The notes below the pieces were generated by a model, which saw only the letters and a list, made by a program, of their open reading frames with translations, had not been told where the DNA came from and did not search any database. The position numbers and the translations under genes are program-made. DNA of 64,000 nucleotides from Methanocorpusculum sp. Its GTDB lineage: Archaea; Halobacteriota; Methanomicrobia; Methanomicrobiales; Methanocorpusculaceae. Where the stretch lies: the NCBI GenBank assembly GCA_029987115.1, contig DALTWK010000005.1, forward strand, positions 1 to 64,000, given 5' to 3'. Shown here piece after piece: positions 25,215 through 35,353 of this stretch (its first letter is position 1; the number at the start of each line of letters is the position of its first letter).

Positions 25215-25688
25215 ATGGCAAGAACAGAATACAGCAACAAAACGACCGGCGACAATATCGCCCGTGCAAAGGCAAACGAGCTGGATTGCTCTCCAAAACA
25301 TGCTGTTGAGATTGCTCACCTCGTCCGCAACATGATGGCAGACGATGCAGTAGCATACCTTGAACAGGTTGTCGAATTAGAGCGTGCAGTGCCGTTCCAC
25401 CGCTATGCAAGAAATGTAGCTCACCAGAAGAGCCTGAATGGAAAGACATTTGGAACTGCGGCCGGAAGATATCCGGTTAAGGCAGCAAAGTATTATATCC
25501 GTCTCATCCGCTCTGCACAGAAGAACGCTGAATACGCAGGTCTTGCGCCTGAAAAGATGGTAATTACTCATGCTGCTGCAAATAAGGGACGCTGCATGAA
25601 AGCAATCTTCCCGCGTGCAATGGGAAGAGCAACCCCGAAGCACAGAGATACCGTGAATGTAGAAATCATTCTTCGTGAGGTGCAATAA
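25215..25688 (+). CDS. rpl22: 50S ribosomal protein L22
   Basis: A 157-residue uL22 lining the exit tunnel. It begins MARTEYSNKTTGDNIARAKANEL and contains CMKAIFPRAMGRATPKHRDTVNVEIILRE, the tunnel-loop region. I use the ATG at 25215. An in-frame GTG at 25206 would overlap rps19 and adds only three non-conserved residues. Confidence 0.97.
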   Translation: MARTEYSNKTTGDNIARAKANELDCSPKHAVEIAHLVRNMMADDAVAYLEQVVELERAVPFHRYARNVAHQKSLNGKTFGTAAGRYPVKAAKYYIRLIRSAQKNAEYAGLAPEKMVITHAAANKGRCMKAIFPRAMGRATPKHRDTVNVEIILREVQ

Positions 25689-25689
25689 G

Positions 25690-26361
25690 ATGCCGACCAT
25701 TGAAAAGAAATTTGTCGCTGACGGCGTAAGAAAAGTCCGTGTTCAGAAATATCTTGGACGCGAACTTAAGCGTGCCGGCTATGGTGGTATGGATATCGTT
25801 CGAACTCCGGTTGGAACTCAGGTCACCATCTTTGCAGAGAAACCAGGAATTGTCATTGGTAAAGGAGGAAAGCTTGTCCGTCAGCTTACTACTGACTTAA
25901 CCAATGTCTACGGAATAGACGCACCCCAGGTAGAAGTTCAACAGGTACCAAATGCAAATCTCAACGCTCAGATTATGGCAGAACGCTTAGCAAATGCATT
26001 AGAGCGCGGATGGTACTTTAGAAAGGCAGGAACCTCTGTAATCCGCCGTGTTATGGATTCCGGAGCTCTCGGCTGTGAAGTTATCATTGCAGGAAAGCTT
26101 ACCGGTGCTCGTGCACGTGTCCAGAAGTTTGTTGAAGGTTACATCAAGCATTCCGGTGAACCGGCTGAGTCCGTTGTCGAGACTGGATACGCAACTGCAG
26201 TCAAGAAACTTGGTATCATTGGTGTTCAGGTCAAGATTGTACCTCCAGGAGCAGTTCTCCCAGATCACTTCGAGATTCGTGCTGATGCCAACCCGGCACC
26301 AGCAGTACAAGATGTTTTCGACGACTTTGAAGCAGATGCAGCAGAGCCGGAGGTACAGTAA
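25690..26361 (+). CDS. rps3: 30S ribosomal protein S3
   Basis: A 223-residue uS3. The KH domain is seen in TIFAEKPGIVIGKGGKLVRQLTTDL, and the C-terminal S3 domain follows, ending in an acidic tail. GAGGTG lies 7 bases before the ATG at 25690, so this start is preferred over one 15 bases upstream inside rpl22. Its stop and the rpl29 start share one base (TAATG). Confidence 0.97.
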   Translation: MPTIEKKFVADGVRKVRVQKYLGRELKRAGYGGMDIVRTPVGTQVTIFAEKPGIVIGKGGKLVRQLTTDLTNVYGIDAPQVEVQQVPNANLNAQIMAERLANALERGWYFRKAGTSVIRRVMDSGALGCEVIIAGKLTGARARVQKFVEGYIKHSGEPAESVVETGYATAVKKLGIIGVQVKIVPPGAVLPDHFEIRADANPAPAVQDVFDDFEADAAEPEVQ

Positions 26362-26558
26362 TGGCAATCTTCAGAGCAAAAGAAATCGCCCAGTTTTCCG
26401 ATGAAGAACTGGCTGAGAACGAGAACAAGTTAAATCTCGAACTTATCCAGCACTACGGAAAAGTCAGCGCCGGTGGTGCACCGGAAAACCCCGGAAAGAT
26501 CCGGGAAGTTCGCAGAACTATCGCACGTATCAAGACTGAACAGTCCAAACGCCAGTAA
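26361..26558 (+). CDS. rpl29: 50S ribosomal protein L29
   Basis: A 65-residue uL29 made of two helices (MAIFRAKEIAQFSDEELAENENKLNLELIQ and REVRRTIARIKTEQSKRQ), located at the tunnel exit near L23. It overlaps the S3 stop by one base. The length is normal. Confidence 0.95.
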   Translation: MAIFRAKEIAQFSDEELAENENKLNLELIQHYGKVSAGGAPENPGKIREVRRTIARIKTEQSKRQ

Positions 26559-26565
26559 ATCGTCT

Positions 26566-26838
26566 ATGATAACTCCACAGAACATCCTTAAACACGAGCT
26601 TATCGGGCTTCAGGTAACTGTGGAGCATTCACCGAATAAATTCGAGGAGAAGATTTCTGGTTTCATCATCGATGAGACGAAGAATCTTCTTTTAATAGAT
26701 ACGGGTAGGGGTATTAAGTCCTTGGAGAAACAATATAAATTACTCCGGGTAACCCTCCCGGATAGTATTTCGGTGATAATAGACGGCTCGGCGTTGTCTG
26801 TTTCTCCAACGCGACGCGTTAGTATGCGCGTAAGATGA
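26566..26838 (+). CDS. rnp1: ribonuclease P protein component 1 (Rpp29/POP4)
   Basis: A 90-residue Sm-like-fold protein subunit of archaeal RNase P, which trims the 5' ends of tRNAs. NILKHELIGLQVTVEHSPNKFEEKISGFIIDETKNLLLID and the basic SPTRRVSMRVR end are characteristic. I start at ATG 26566, 7 bases after rpl29. Its presence between L29 and S17 is conserved in Euryarchaeota. Confidence 0.93.
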   Translation: MITPQNILKHELIGLQVTVEHSPNKFEEKISGFIIDETKNLLLIDTGRGIKSLEKQYKLLRVTLPDSISVIIDGSALSVSPTRRVSMRVR

Positions 26839-26847
26839 AGGGTTATT

Positions 26848-27174
26848 ATGGCAAAAAATATCGGCTTAGATGTTGCAGTCCCTGAAAAGGAATGCAACGA
26901 TGTAAACTGTCCGTTCCATGGCAGCTTACCAGTACACGGCCAGGTGATTACTGGTAAGGTCGTGAGCGAACGTATGCAGGGAACCGTTGTTGTTGAACGG
27001 AACTTCCTTCACAAGGTCCAGAAATATGACCGTTATGAGAAGAGAAGTACTAAAATTCACGCACACATGGCTCCATGCCTCGACGCAAAGATTGGCGACG
27101 AGGTCAAAATTGCAGAGTGCAGACCATTGAACAAAACAACCTCTTATGTTGTCGTTGAGGTGATTAAGGAATGA
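26848..27174 (+). CDS. rps17: 30S ribosomal protein S17
   Basis: A 108-residue uS17, an OB-fold primary 16S rRNA binder. It has an archaeal N-terminal extension with [17 protein letters not shown], followed by the family core [30 protein letters not shown]. Its stop overlaps the rpl14 start by ATGA. Confidence 0.97.
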   Translation: MAKNIGLDVAVPEKECNDVNCPFHGSLPVHGQVITGKVVSERMQGTVVVERNFLHKVQKYDRYEKRSTKIHAHMAPCLDAKIGDEVKIAECRPLNKTTSYVVVEVIKE

Positions 27175-27569
27175 AAGGCTTAACTGCAAAGATTCCAAGA
27201 GCACTTCAAACAGGTTCTAAGATGGTTTGTGCAGACAACACCGGCGCACGTGTTGTCCAGATTGTATCTGTCTTCGGATATCATGGTGTCAAGAATCGCC
27301 AACCGAAGATGGGTATCGGAGACCTTGCAACAGTTTCAGTTAAGAAAGGTACTCCAGATATGAAGAGAAAGCTTGTCAAAGCTGTTGTTGTTCGCCAGAA
27401 GAAGGAATTCCGTCGCCCGAATGGACTTCGTGTATCCTTTGAAGAGAATGCAATGATTCTCTTAAACGATAACGGCGATCCGCGTGGAACTGACATTAAA
27501 GGTCCGGTTGCACGTGAAGTTGCAGAACGTTTCCCGAAAGTAGGGTCCATGGCGACCATCATTATCTAA
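27171..27569 (+). CDS. rpl14: 50S ribosomal protein L14
   Basis: A 132-residue uL14 at the subunit interface. [20 protein letters not shown] is the signature opening, and [48 protein letters not shown] follows. It is translationally coupled to rps17. Confidence 0.97.
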   Translation: MKGLTAKIPRALQTGSKMVCADNTGARVVQIVSVFGYHGVKNRQPKMGIGDLATVSVKKGTPDMKRKLVKAVVVRQKKEFRRPNGLRVSFEENAMILLNDNGDPRGTDIKGPVAREVAERFPKVGSMATIII

Positions 27570-27580
27570 GGTGAATAAAC

Positions 27581-27946
27581 ATGGTACGTATTTCAAGCAT
27601 CCAGCCGAGAAAACAGCGCAAGTTCCGCTACAATGCACCGATTCACGTAAAAGGAGCATTCTTAAACGCACCGCTTGCAGCAGATCTCCGCGAAAAGTAT
27701 GGAAAACGCAGTTTCCGTGTTGTCACCGGCGACACTGTCAAAATCACCCGTGGTCAATATAAAGGAACCGAGGGAGTTGTTGATAAAGTCGATGTCAAGA
27801 ACACTAAAGTTATGGTACACGGTGTTTCCTTAAAGAAGGCAAACGGCGAAGAAGTTCCAAGGGCAATCGACCCGTCAAAGGTAATGATTACCAAACTGAA
27901 TACAAAAGACGCAAAGCGTATGGCACGTCTTGAGGTGAAGGCATGA
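27581..27946 (+). CDS. rpl24: 50S ribosomal protein L24
   Basis: A 121-residue uL24 containing a KOW motif (VVTGDTVKITRGQYKGTEGVVDKVD). It is an early-assembly 23S rRNA binder. The basic N-terminal part (SSIQPRKQRKFRYNAPIHVKGAFLNAPL) is typical of archaea. Its stop overlaps the rps4e start by ATGA. Confidence 0.96.
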   Translation: MVRISSIQPRKQRKFRYNAPIHVKGAFLNAPLAADLREKYGKRSFRVVTGDTVKITRGQYKGTEGVVDKVDVKNTKVMVHGVSLKKANGEEVPRAIDPSKVMITKLNTKDAKRMARLEVKA

Positions 27947-28662
27947 CCCGAACAAAACGCATGGCAGCCCCAACCGAGTGGCAGCTTGCCAAAAAAGAAA
28001 AGAAGTATGTAACCAGCACTGCTGCAGGTCCACACGATGGTTCCGCACTTCCGTTAGGTGTCTGGCTCCGCGACCACATACATGTCGCTGAGAACGCAAA
28101 GGAAGCAAGAAAGATTCTCCATGATCGTCAGGTTCTTGTAAATGGTCACATCGCAACCGATGATCATATGGGAGTTGATGTCTTCGATATCATCACCTTC
28201 CCTAAGATAAACAAGCATTATGTAATACTTGTTGACCAGAAGGGACGTCAGACAGAACAAGAGATTTCTGAAGAGGCAGCAAAAGTCAGACTTGTAAAAG
28301 TTGCAAACAAGACCACCATTAGAGGCGGCAAAACTCAGATTAACCTTCTCGATGGTGCAAACTTCATCAGTGACTTCGCATGCAAGGGCAAAGATACTCT
28401 AATCATTGGTATCACTGGTGATGACCGCTTTGTTGTTAAGGAACACTTCCCATATGCAGTAGGTAGCCAAGCAATTATCATCGGCGGTCAGCACACGATG
28501 AAATCAGGAAAGATTACTGAGATTAAGATTCAGGCATCTTCTCTTCCGAATCGTGTTATCATCGAGACAAATGCAGGTGAGCTTGTTGAAACCATCGAAG
28601 ACTACATCTTCGTAACCGGTACGACAGAGTCTTATTTGAAGAATTGGGGTGTTGACGCATGA
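27943..28662 (+). CDS. rps4e: 30S ribosomal protein S4e
   Basis: A 239-residue eS4, absent from bacteria. It contains an S4-like RNA-binding segment (PLGVWLRDHIHVAENAKEARKILHDRQVLVNGHIATD), the central eS4 domain and a C-terminal KOW-like segment (FPYAVGSQAIIIGGQHTMKSGKI). It is coupled to rpl24 before it and rpl5 after it by ATGA overlaps. Confidence 0.97.
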   Translation: MTRTKRMAAPTEWQLAKKEKKYVTSTAAGPHDGSALPLGVWLRDHIHVAENAKEARKILHDRQVLVNGHIATDDHMGVDVFDIITFPKINKHYVILVDQKGRQTEQEISEEAAKVRLVKVANKTTIRGGKTQINLLDGANFISDFACKGKDTLIIGITGDDRFVVKEHFPYAVGSQAIIIGGQHTMKSGKITEIKIQASSLPNRVIIETNAGELVETIEDYIFVTGTTESYLKNWGVDA

Positions 28663-29174
28663 CCGACATGCAGACACCGTACGTTGCAAAAGTCGTCGTT
28701 CACATGGGTGTTGGCGAATCCGGTGAACGCCTTGTCAATGCAGAGAACATTATGTCTGCACTGACAGAAGGTTCCAAACCGCTGCGCTCCTACGCAAAGA
28801 ACACACTTCCGGCATTCGGTATCCGCCGCGGTCAGCCGATTGGCTGCAAAGTCACCCTCCGCGGTGAAAAAGCAATGAACTTCCTTACCACTGCTATCAA
28901 GACCTATTCCATTGAACACGTTCTCCACGAACGTCAGTTTGATGCAACTGGAAATTTCGCATTTGGTATTGAAGAGCACACCGACTTCCCGGGACAGGCA
29001 TATGATCCTAAGATCGGTATCTACGGTATGGATATCATGGTTGTCATCGAGAAGAAAGGTACCAGAACCGCACGCAGAAAGATTCAGCAGAAGAAGTTCA
29101 ACACCAAACTCCATGTCACTCGTGAAGAGTCCATGAAGTTCGTGACTGAGACCTTCGGCATTGAGGTAGAGTAA
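28659..29174 (+). CDS. rpl5: 50S ribosomal protein L5
   Basis: A 171-residue uL5, which binds 5S rRNA in the central protuberance. [20 protein letters not shown] and [29 protein letters not shown] are signatures. The start at 28659 gives an ATGA overlap with rps4e. An internal Met three codons on is also possible. Confidence 0.96.
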   Translation: MTDMQTPYVAKVVVHMGVGESGERLVNAENIMSALTEGSKPLRSYAKNTLPAFGIRRGQPIGCKVTLRGEKAMNFLTTAIKTYSIEHVLHERQFDATGNFAFGIEEHTDFPGQAYDPKIGIYGMDIMVVIEKKGTRTARRKIQQKKFNTKLHVTREESMKFVTETFGIEVE

Positions 29175-29175
29175 T

Positions 29176-29346
29176 ATGGCAGCAAAAGACAACGGCAAAG
29201 TCCAGCAGAAAAAGTATGGTCGCGGTGCAAACCAGTGCCAGCTTTGCGGACGCAAGCAGGGACTTGTGCGCAGATATGGCATTTACCTCTGTCGTCAGTG
29301 CTTCCGCGAATGGGCACCCACTATGGGCTTTAAGAAGATGAACTAA
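29176..29346 (+). CDS. rps14: 30S ribosomal protein S14, zinc-binding type
   Basis: A small gene of 56 residues beginning [17 protein letters not shown]. Zinc ligands Cys21, Cys24, Cys39 and Cys42 ([15 protein letters not shown], then CRQCFREWA) define uS14 of the four-cysteine type, and it ends GFKKMN. It lies one base after rpl5 and 14 bases before rps8, its usual place in the spc operon. It is easily missed because of its size. Confidence 0.97.
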   Translation: MAAKDNGKVQQKKYGRGANQCQLCGRKQGLVRRYGIYLCRQCFREWAPTMGFKKMN

Positions 29347-29360
29347 GGAGACGAAGGAAA

Positions 29361-29753
29361 ATGACACAACAGAATCCTATCGCAGACGCAATGAGCGCCA
29401 TTAAGAATGCTGGAGATTCCGGCAAGCTTAAAGTGACCGTTGAGCCGGCAAGCCGTCTCTTTGGAGATATGCTTAAAGTAATGAAGGAATACGGATACAT
29501 CACCAGCTTTGAAAAGATTGAAGACGGAAGAGGGGGGCAGTTCGAAGTTTCCCTTTCTGGCGGTATCAACAAGTGCGGTGCAATCAACCCGCGTTTCTCC
29601 GTAAAGGTCGAAGAACTCGAAGACTGGGAAATCAGATACCTCCCGGGTAAGGGATTCGGAATTATCATTCTGACCACTTCCAAGGGTGTTATGTCCCATG
29701 AACAGGCACGTAAGCTCGGTATTGGTGGAGAGCTTTTAGGATATGTCTTCTAA
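29361..29753 (+). CDS. rps8: 30S ribosomal protein S8
   Basis: A 130-residue uS8, a primary binder of 16S rRNA. It opens QNPIADAMSAIKNAGDSGK and closes with KGFGIIILTTSKGVMSHEQARKLGIGGELLGYVF, the conserved C-terminal motif. GGAG lies upstream of the ATG. Confidence 0.97.
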   Translation: MTQQNPIADAMSAIKNAGDSGKLKVTVEPASRLFGDMLKVMKEYGYITSFEKIEDGRGGQFEVSLSGGINKCGAINPRFSVKVEELEDWEIRYLPGKGFGIIILTTSKGVMSHEQARKLGIGGELLGYVF

Positions 29754-29764
29754 GGAGTGAAACT

Positions 29765-30289
29765 ATGCACAAAGTAACATTCCATATCCCGGCAGGCGTT
29801 ACAATTACCCGCGACGGCGATAACTTCGTCGTTAAAGGATCCAAAGGCGAACTCGTTCGCAGAATGTATCACCCGCAGATTTCCTTCACCCAAGAAGAAG
29901 GCGTAATTACTATTGCAACCGAGTCCACCAGACGCAGTGTTCTTGCATTAGTCGGAACCTACGAAGCACTCTTAAAAGTCATGAGTAAGGGTGTATCTGA
30001 AGGTTACGAATATCACATGAAAATTGTCTTCAACCACTTCCCAATTCAGGCAAAGGTTGCTGGAGACAAATTTGAAATCGGAAACTTCCTTGGTGAGAAA
30101 CAACCCCGCTACGCATCAATTGTTGGTGGCGTTAAGGTCAAGGTTCAGGGAGATGAAGTCATCCTGACGGGTATCAACCGTGAAGAAGTTGGAAACACTG
30201 CAGCAAACATCGAACAGGCATGCAAGGTCAGAAACAGAGACCCACGTGTCTTCCAGGATGGTATCTACATCACCAGCAGAGGTAACTAA
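29765..30289 (+). CDS. rpl6: 50S ribosomal protein L6
   Basis: A 174-residue uL6 with two repeated L6 domains; GVTITRDGDNFVVKGSKGELVR begins the first. It sits near the sarcin-ricin loop. The sequence around ANIEQACKVRNRDPRVFQDGIYI is typical of archaeal L6. It starts 11 bases after rps8. Confidence 0.97.
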   Translation: MHKVTFHIPAGVTITRDGDNFVVKGSKGELVRRMYHPQISFTQEEGVITIATESTRRSVLALVGTYEALLKVMSKGVSEGYEYHMKIVFNHFPIQAKVAGDKFEIGNFLGEKQPRYASIVGGVKVKVQGDEVILTGINREEVGNTAANIEQACKVRNRDPRVFQDGIYITSRGN

Positions 30290-30291
30290 AC

Positions 30292-30720
30292 ATGGCATCT
30301 GAAATTAAGAGACTTCTCCGCGCCAGAACGGCAAAGAAAGCAACATTCAACCGTCAGTGCCTCCACTCCAAGGTTACCTTAAAGGATTCCTGGAGAGCAC
30401 CGATGGGACTCCACTCCAAGCAGCGCAAGGACTACCTTGCCAAGGGTGAACACCCAGAGGCAGGATTCGGTTCTCCGAAAGCAGTCAGAGGTTTCCACCC
30501 GAGCGGATATCGCGAAGTTAGAATTTTCACTGTAGCTGAACTTGAAGAGATTGATCCAGCAACCACAGCAGTCCGTATCGGCGGATCTGTCGGTGGTGCA
30601 AAACGTGTAGCGATTCAGGCAAAGGCAGCCGAACTCGGCATCAAAGTTCTGAATCTCAGAGCAGAGAAAGCAGTAGTTGCCGAGGCTCCGAAAGCAGAAG
30701 AGGTGAAGTCCAATGACTAA
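30292..30720 (+). CDS. rpl32e: 50S ribosomal protein L32e
   Basis: A 142-residue eL32 of archaeal and eukaryotic ribosomes. The core WRAPMGLHSKQRKDYLAKGEHPEAGFGSPKAVRGFHPSGYREV is diagnostic. The tail is Ala- and Glu-rich. The gene starts 2 bases after rpl6 and overlaps rpl19e by 8 bases. Confidence 0.96.
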   Translation: MASEIKRLLRARTAKKATFNRQCLHSKVTLKDSWRAPMGLHSKQRKDYLAKGEHPEAGFGSPKAVRGFHPSGYREVRIFTVAELEEIDPATTAVRIGGSVGGAKRVAIQAKAAELGIKVLNLRAEKAVVAEAPKAEEVKSND

Positions 30721-31165
30721 TCTTACTGCTCAGCGCAGACTTGCAGCACTTATTATGAAGTGCGGTGAAAATCGTGTCTGGATTAATCCAGAAAAAATTG
30801 CAGACGTTCAGAATGCAATGTCTCGCGAGGATATCCGTAAGTTGATTGATGAAGGAGCAATTTCTACTCATCAGAAAAAAGGAATTTCCCGCGGTCGTGT
30901 CCGTGTACGCGTTGCAAAGCGCTCTTACGGTCATGGAAAAGGACAGGGACGCAGAAGCGGTGCAAAGGGCGCACGCACCCCATCAAAGGAAGCATGGATT
31001 AAGAAAATCCGTGCACAGAGAAAGGAACTTCGCGCTCAGCGTGACGCTGGAACTATCACTCCAACTGAGTATCGCCATCTCTACCGCAGAGCAGCAGGTG
31101 GACAGTTCCGTAATGTCGCTCACATGAAAACGCAGATTGAACTCATCACTTCCCGGAGGAACTAA
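30713..31165 (+). CDS. rpl19e: 50S ribosomal protein L19e
   Basis: A 150-residue eL19. It opens LTAQRRLAALIMKCGENRVWINPEKIADV and continues into a highly basic region (RSGAKGARTPSKEAWIKKIRAQRKELRAQ), ending with the typical long helix. It overlaps the end of rpl32e by 8 bases. Confidence 0.97.
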   Translation: MTNLTAQRRLAALIMKCGENRVWINPEKIADVQNAMSREDIRKLIDEGAISTHQKKGISRGRVRVRVAKRSYGHGKGQGRRSGAKGARTPSKEAWIKKIRAQRKELRAQRDAGTITPTEYRHLYRRAAGGQFRNVAHMKTQIELITSRRN

Positions 31166-31168
31166 GCA

Positions 31169-31693
31169 ATGGCAACTAATGGAAGATATTTCGTTCAGTT
31201 TAGAAGACGCCGTGAAGGCAAAACTGACTTCTACCAGCGCCAGCGTTTAATTGTCTCTGGCAGAAATCGTATGGTTATCAGAAAGACCAACCGCCACATC
31301 ATCATTCAGCTTGTTGCTGCACAGATGGAAGGCGACTACACCTTAGTCCACGTAAACAGCAAGGAACTGGAGAACTATGGATATAAGGGTTACCTTGGTA
31401 ACACCCCAGCTGCATACCTCGCAGGAATGCTGTTCGCAGTTCGTGCACAGAAGGCGGGTTACACCGATGCAATTGCAGACCTTGGACTTCAGGTTGCATC
31501 TGCAGGAGCTCGTGTCTTCGCAGCAATTAAGGGAGCTGTAGAAGCAGGTCTTGAAATTCCAGTAGGGGAGGATATTCTCCCGGACGATGATCGTTGCAAT
31601 GGAACTGTCATTGCAGAGTATGATGAGAAATTCGCTGACTTACCGGCAAATGTTGAGGCTGTGAAGGAAGCAATCATGAAGGAGCTGGCATAA
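31169..31693 (+). CDS. rpl18: 50S ribosomal protein L18
   Basis: A 174-residue archaeal uL18 that binds 5S rRNA with L5. [37 protein letters not shown] is the signature N-terminal segment. It lies 3 bases after rpl19e and one base before rps5. Confidence 0.97.
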   Translation: MATNGRYFVQFRRRREGKTDFYQRQRLIVSGRNRMVIRKTNRHIIIQLVAAQMEGDYTLVHVNSKELENYGYKGYLGNTPAAYLAGMLFAVRAQKAGYTDAIADLGLQVASAGARVFAAIKGAVEAGLEIPVGEDILPDDDRCNGTVIAEYDEKFADLPANVEAVKEAIMKELA

Positions 31694-31694
31694 T

Positions 31695-32312
31695 ATGGCT
31701 TACGAACAGGAAGAGTGGGTCCCAGTAACTGGTCTTGGCAAGAAAGTCTTGGCTGGTGAATTTGCAAACTTCGATGAGGTTCTTGCAAGTGGCTACCCAA
31801 TCAAAGAGGAAGGCATTGTCGATGCAATGCTCCCAGGTCTTGTTGACGAAGTCCTCTGCATTGATATGATGCAGCGTATGACTGACTCCGGACGCCGTAT
31901 TAAGTTCAGAGCTGTCGTCGTCATCGGCAACAAAGATGGGTACATCGGTTTCGGACAGGGCAAGGATGTCCAGGTCGGAACTGCGATTAAGAAGGCAATA
32001 ACCGCCGCAAAACTCTCAATTATCAAGGTTAAGAGAGGCTGTGGTTCTTGGGAATGCGGATGCGGACAACAGCATTCCGTTCCATGGGAAGTTACTGGTA
32101 AAGCGGGTTCTGTAACGGTTACTTTAAAACCAGCTCCGAAGGGAATTGGGCTTGTGACTGGTGACGTTGGTAAGAAGGTACTTGACTTAGCGGGAATCCA
32201 CGATGTGTGGGTTACCACCAGTGGTCAGACTAGAACGACTCTGAACTATGCAAAGGCAACTTTCAACGCACTTGCTGAGACTAACATGATTCGTGTAGGA
32301 GGTCGTCAGTAA
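31695..32312 (+). CDS. rps5: 30S ribosomal protein S5
   Basis: A 205-residue uS5, involved in decoding fidelity and mRNA unwinding. [35 protein letters not shown] is the dsRBD-like N-terminal domain, and [30 protein letters not shown] is the C-terminal one. Its last base overlaps the rpl30 ATG (TAATG). Confidence 0.97.
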   Translation: MAYEQEEWVPVTGLGKKVLAGEFANFDEVLASGYPIKEEGIVDAMLPGLVDEVLCIDMMQRMTDSGRRIKFRAVVVIGNKDGYIGFGQGKDVQVGTAIKKAITAAKLSIIKVKRGCGSWECGCGQQHSVPWEVTGKAGSVTVTLKPAPKGIGLVTGDVGKKVLDLAGIHDVWVTTSGQTRTTLNYAKATFNALAETNMIRVGGRQ

Positions 32313-32773
32313 TGTACGCATTAGTTCAGGTCAGAGGTATTGTCAACACCCGCCGTGAAATCAAGGAAACGCTCAAAATGCTGCGCCTTCATCATATCAA
32401 CCACTGTGTCTTAGTCCCGGAGACCCCGGAATACCTTGGTATGGTTAGAAAGGTCAAAGACTACGTTGCATTCGGTGAAGTAAACGCAGAAACTTTAGCA
32501 ACTATCCTCGAGACTCGTGGAAGACTTACTGGAAACAAACCACTTACTGACGAGTACGTTAAGTCTGCAACCAAATATGCAACCATTGCAGAACTTGCAG
32601 CAGCAATCGTCGCAGGTGAAATCCGTATCAAGGATGTCCCAGAGCTGAAGCCGGTGCTTCGTATGCACCCGCCAAGAAAGGGATTCAAGAGTACAAAACG
32701 CACGTTCAACCAGGGCGGTGCCCTTGGTTACTACGGTGCTGAGATCAATGATCTCCTTATCAAGATGAGGTAA
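32312..32773 (+). CDS. rpl30: 50S ribosomal protein L30
   Basis: A 153-residue archaeal uL30, longer than bacterial L30 as expected. It begins [36 protein letters not shown]. The C-terminal archaeal extension includes HPPRKGFKSTKRTFNQGGALGYYG. It overlaps rps5 by one base. Confidence 0.96.
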   Translation: MYALVQVRGIVNTRREIKETLKMLRLHHINHCVLVPETPEYLGMVRKVKDYVAFGEVNAETLATILETRGRLTGNKPLTDEYVKSATKYATIAELAAAIVAGEIRIKDVPELKPVLRMHPPRKGFKSTKRTFNQGGALGYYGAEINDLLIKMR

Positions 32774-32778
32774 ATAAC

Positions 32779-33201
32779 ATGCCAGTAAACAAGCGTTCAA
32801 AATTCCGGGGTTCCAGAACATGCGGTGGAGGAACTCACAAGAACCGCCGTGGTGCAGGTAACCGCGGAGGTCGTGGAGCAGCTGGATGGCGTGACCACAA
32901 CTTCACTCGCTTCTACTTCCTAGGAAAGACGGAAGGCAAGCATGGATTCGTTTGCAAAACGTCCTACAGTTGGGATGTGATGGATATTGGAGACATCGAC
33001 CAACTTGTCCCGGATCTGCTCGCACGTGGAATTGCTACTCAGGATGGAGACGTCATCAATCTTGACGTAGCCCAGATTGGTGTTGAGAAGGTTTTAGGTG
33101 GAGGTAAGGTTACCCACAAGTTTGCCATCACCGCAGAAACTTTCTCTGCAAGCGCAGTTGCAAAAATCGAGGAAATGGGCGGAAACGCCCTTTCCGAATA
33201 A
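32779..33201 (+). CDS. rpl15: 50S ribosomal protein L15
   Basis: A 140-residue uL15. The glycine- and arginine-rich N-terminus (RGSRTCGGGTHKNRRGAGNRGGRGAAGW) threads into 23S rRNA. The globular part ends with KVTHKFAITAETFSASAVAKIEEMGG. It lies 20 bases before secY. Confidence 0.97.
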   Translation: MPVNKRSKFRGSRTCGGGTHKNRRGAGNRGGRGAAGWRDHNFTRFYFLGKTEGKHGFVCKTSYSWDVMDIGDIDQLVPDLLARGIATQDGDVINLDVAQIGVEKVLGGGKVTHKFAITAETFSASAVAKIEEMGGNALSE

Positions 33202-33221
33202 ATTTTAATAGGTACTAACTC

Positions 33222-34667
33222 ATGGGAAAAGTGTTGGATAAAATGGAACCACTGTTGGCACGTATGCCATCAGTAAAGCCACCAGAGGGTCATGTCCACT
33301 TCAAGAATAAACTTCTGTGGACCGGCGCGGTGTTGCTTCTGTATTTCATATTGACAAACATCCCTGTGTTTGGCTTGTCAAGTGGTTCGGTGGATATGTT
33401 CGAATACTACCGTGCACTGCTTGCTGGAGCTCAGGGAACGATTGTCCACCTTGGTATCGGGCCAATCGTTACTGCCTCTATCGTATTACAGTTGCTCCGT
33501 GGAGCTGACCTGATTAAAATCAACACATCTGACCAGCGTGGTCAGGTCCTCTATATGGGTCTGCAGAAACTTCTGATTTTCGTTATGATTATCCTTGAAG
33601 CTATCCCGAACGTTTTCGGAGGATGGATGACGGCTGATGCTAATGTAGTCGCAGCAATGGGTGGTAACTCGGCCATTGTGATGATTCTCATCTTCTTGCA
33701 GATTTGTATAGGAGGTCTCCTCATCGTGTTTATGGATGAGGTAGTATCCAAATGGGGTATCGGTTCAGGAGTTGGTCTCTTCATCGTTGCAGGAGTTGCT
33801 CAAGGGCTTGTGAATGGTTTCTTCAACTGGTCTGCAGAGAACTCCAGTGATGGTCTTGCGTTTGGTTTCTTCCCGAAACTCTTCCAAGGTATTGGTGAAG
33901 GTCGAAACTTCTTTGACTTCTTTGGTCTTGAAATACTGGCACTTGTTGTGACAGTTGGATTATTCTTCTTGATTGTCTTTGTCGAGTCAAGCAGAGTTGA
34001 GATTCCGCTCGCACATGCTAATGTCAGAGGTGCACGTTCAAGATTCCCGGTTAAACTGATTTATGCATCAGTTATTCCGATGATTCTTGTTCGTGTTCTG
34101 CAGGCCACTGTCCAGATGATTGGTATGATTCTTTCCAGATTAGGAATTAACTTCTTGGGAGAGTTCAATGGTTCCACTCCATTAAATGGACTTATGTGGT
34201 ATCTCGCACCAATCAACCAACCTCAGGACTGGATGTGGTGGCTTTCGAACTTCACTGGAGCAGGTCATGCAGTTTGGGAGATATTCATCCGCCTTGGTAT
34301 TGATATATGCGTTGTAATCCTCGGTGGTGCGGTATTCGCAATATTCTGGGTTAAAACAGCAGGTCTCGATTCGAAACATGTTGCCCGTCAGATTCAGAAT
34401 TCCGGAATGCAGATTCCTGGATACCGCAGAAGTCCGGCCGTTCTTGAACGATATCTGGACAGATATATTCCAAAGGTCACCGTTATAGGTGGTGTAGCTG
34501 TTGGTCTTCTATCGGTAATCGCTAACATGTTTGGTGTTATCGGTTTTGTTGGAGGTACCGGTTTGCTACTTACTGTCTCGATTGTCTACAGATTGTATGA
34601 ACAGATTGCTAATGAACAGATGATGGAAATGTATCCGTTCATGCGTGGATTCTTCAACAAAGAATAA
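33222..34667 (+). CDS. secY: preprotein translocase subunit SecY
   Basis: A 481-residue core of the Sec61/SecY protein-conducting channel, with ten hydrophobic segments. Recognisable parts are the plug and TM2 region (GSVDMFEYYRALLAGAQGTIVHLGIGPIVTASIVLQLL), ESSRVEIPLAHANVRGARSRFPVKLIYASVIPMIL, and GMQIPGYRRSPAVLERYLDRYIPKVT near the cytosolic loop that contacts ribosomes. It closes the ribosomal super-operon. Confidence 0.98.
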   Translation: MGKVLDKMEPLLARMPSVKPPEGHVHFKNKLLWTGAVLLLYFILTNIPVFGLSSGSVDMFEYYRALLAGAQGTIVHLGIGPIVTASIVLQLLRGADLIKINTSDQRGQVLYMGLQKLLIFVMIILEAIPNVFGGWMTADANVVAAMGGNSAIVMILIFLQICIGGLLIVFMDEVVSKWGIGSGVGLFIVAGVAQGLVNGFFNWSAENSSDGLAFGFFPKLFQGIGEGRNFFDFFGLEILALVVTVGLFFLIVFVESSRVEIPLAHANVRGARSRFPVKLIYASVIPMILVRVLQATVQMIGMILSRLGINFLGEFNGSTPLNGLMWYLAPINQPQDWMWWLSNFTGAGHAVWEIFIRLGIDICVVILGGAVFAIFWVKTAGLDSKHVARQIQNSGMQIPGYRRSPAVLERYLDRYIPKVTVIGGVAVGLLSVIANMFGVIGFVGGTGLLLTVSIVYRLYEQIANEQMMEMYPFMRGFFNKE

Positions 34668-34743
34668 TCCACATCCATTTTTCAAACTATTTTCTGCTTC
34701 GCATGAAGAGGTTTTCCGTCAGTAATATATCAGTTTAAATCCA

Positions 34744-34755
34744 AATTTATATCAC
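34744..34755 (+). promoter_or_regulatory. promoter of the adkA operon
   Basis: AATTTATATCAC is a clear TATA box in the 108-base gap between secY and adkA. The adkA ATG follows about 25 bases later, with AGGAG just upstream of it. It suggests that adkA, the insertase gene and cmk can be transcribed separately from the ribosomal genes. Confidence 0.55.
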
Positions 34756-34760
34756 TCTAA

Positions 34761-35348
<588 letters not shown>

Positions 35349-35353
35349 ATTGA